From positions 1 through 5,817 of the forward strand of contig JAGYOJ010000103.1 of the NCBI GenBank assembly GCA_018399435.1: 5,817 bases of DNA, written 5' to 3'. Below are positions 5,790 through 5,817 of this stretch, piece after piece. Positions within the stretch are counted from its first letter, which is position 1. Each line of letters begins with the position of its first letter. The notes below the pieces were generated by a model. It saw nothing but the letters and a program-made list of their open reading frames with translations. It made no database searches and was not told where the DNA came from. This DNA comes from Actinomycetota bacterium (GTDB lineage: Bacteria; Actinomycetota; Humimicrobiia; Humimicrobiales; Humimicrobiaceae). The translations under genes were made by a program, and so were the position numbers.

Positions 5790-5817
5790 CGGGATGTGGC
5801 GCAGTTTGGCTTAGCGC
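5790..5817 (+). tRNA. 5' part of a tRNA, probably tRNA-Pro (cut by window end)
   Basis: The bases fit tRNA positions 1 to about 25. The 5' acceptor strand is CGGGATG (5790-5796), followed by T8-G9. The D stem is GCGC (5799-5802) pairing with GCGC (5814-5817), and the 11-base D loop AGTTTGGCTTA carries A14, the conserved GG and A21. A C at position 1 with CGGG and a GCGC D stem is characteristic of bacterial tRNA-Pro, but the anticodon lies beyond the window, so the identity is inferred. It lies 35 bases after rdgB on the same strand. Confidence 0.85.

Noticed and set aside
1..5817. CRISPR array, insertion sequence, prophage or toxin-antitoxin pair
   Set aside because: No spaced repeats, transposase, integrase, terminal inverted repeats or paired small genes were seen on either strand.

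Overview
The window is AT-rich bacterial DNA with strong Shine-Dalgarno sites (GGAGG, AAGGAG), TTG/GTG as well as ATG starts, heavy use of AGA/AGG and ATA codons, and anaerobe-type genes (a membrane polyferredoxin and a URO-D-family methyltransferase-like protein). This suits a low-GC anaerobe such as a Clostridia-like or Atribacterota-like lineage, but the sequence alone does not fix the phylum.

Layout. (1) Bases 1-110 are a regulatory region: a perfect 22-bp palindrome (34-55) lies upstream of a TATAAT -10 box (74-79) and a GGAGG ribosome site. (2) 111-740 (+) encodes an orphan NapH-type membrane 4Fe-4S protein. (3) 741-1059 separates convergent genes and holds an open frame on the minus strand that looks like the C-terminal remnant of an unknown protein. 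(4) 1060-2190 (-) encodes a URO-D-superfamily protein that is not HemE and may be a corrinoid methyltransferase. (5) 2191-2705 is a 515-base divergent intergenic stretch with promoter-like elements at both ends and several short, frame-disrupted coding-like segments in between. (6) 2706-3530 (+) encodes a class I SAM-dependent methyltransferase of unknown substrate. (7) 3598-5754 (+) is a tight housekeeping operon: glutamate racemase (murI), RNase PH (rph) and the dITP/XTP pyrophosphatase (rdgB). (8) 5790-5817 is the 5' end of a tRNA, probably tRNA-Pro, cut by the window edge.

The murI-rph-rdgB block joins D-glutamate supply for peptidoglycan, tRNA 3'-end trimming and nucleotide-pool cleaning, and its gaps are only 20 and 1 bases. 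The left half is accessory. I see no novel multi-gene defence or mobile system. The strongest unexplained signal is the 22-bp palindrome, whose size, half-site (GTAAC-N4-GTTAC) and spacing to the -10 box (centre at about -41.5) fit a class II CRP/FNR-family activator site controlling the polyferredoxin gene.
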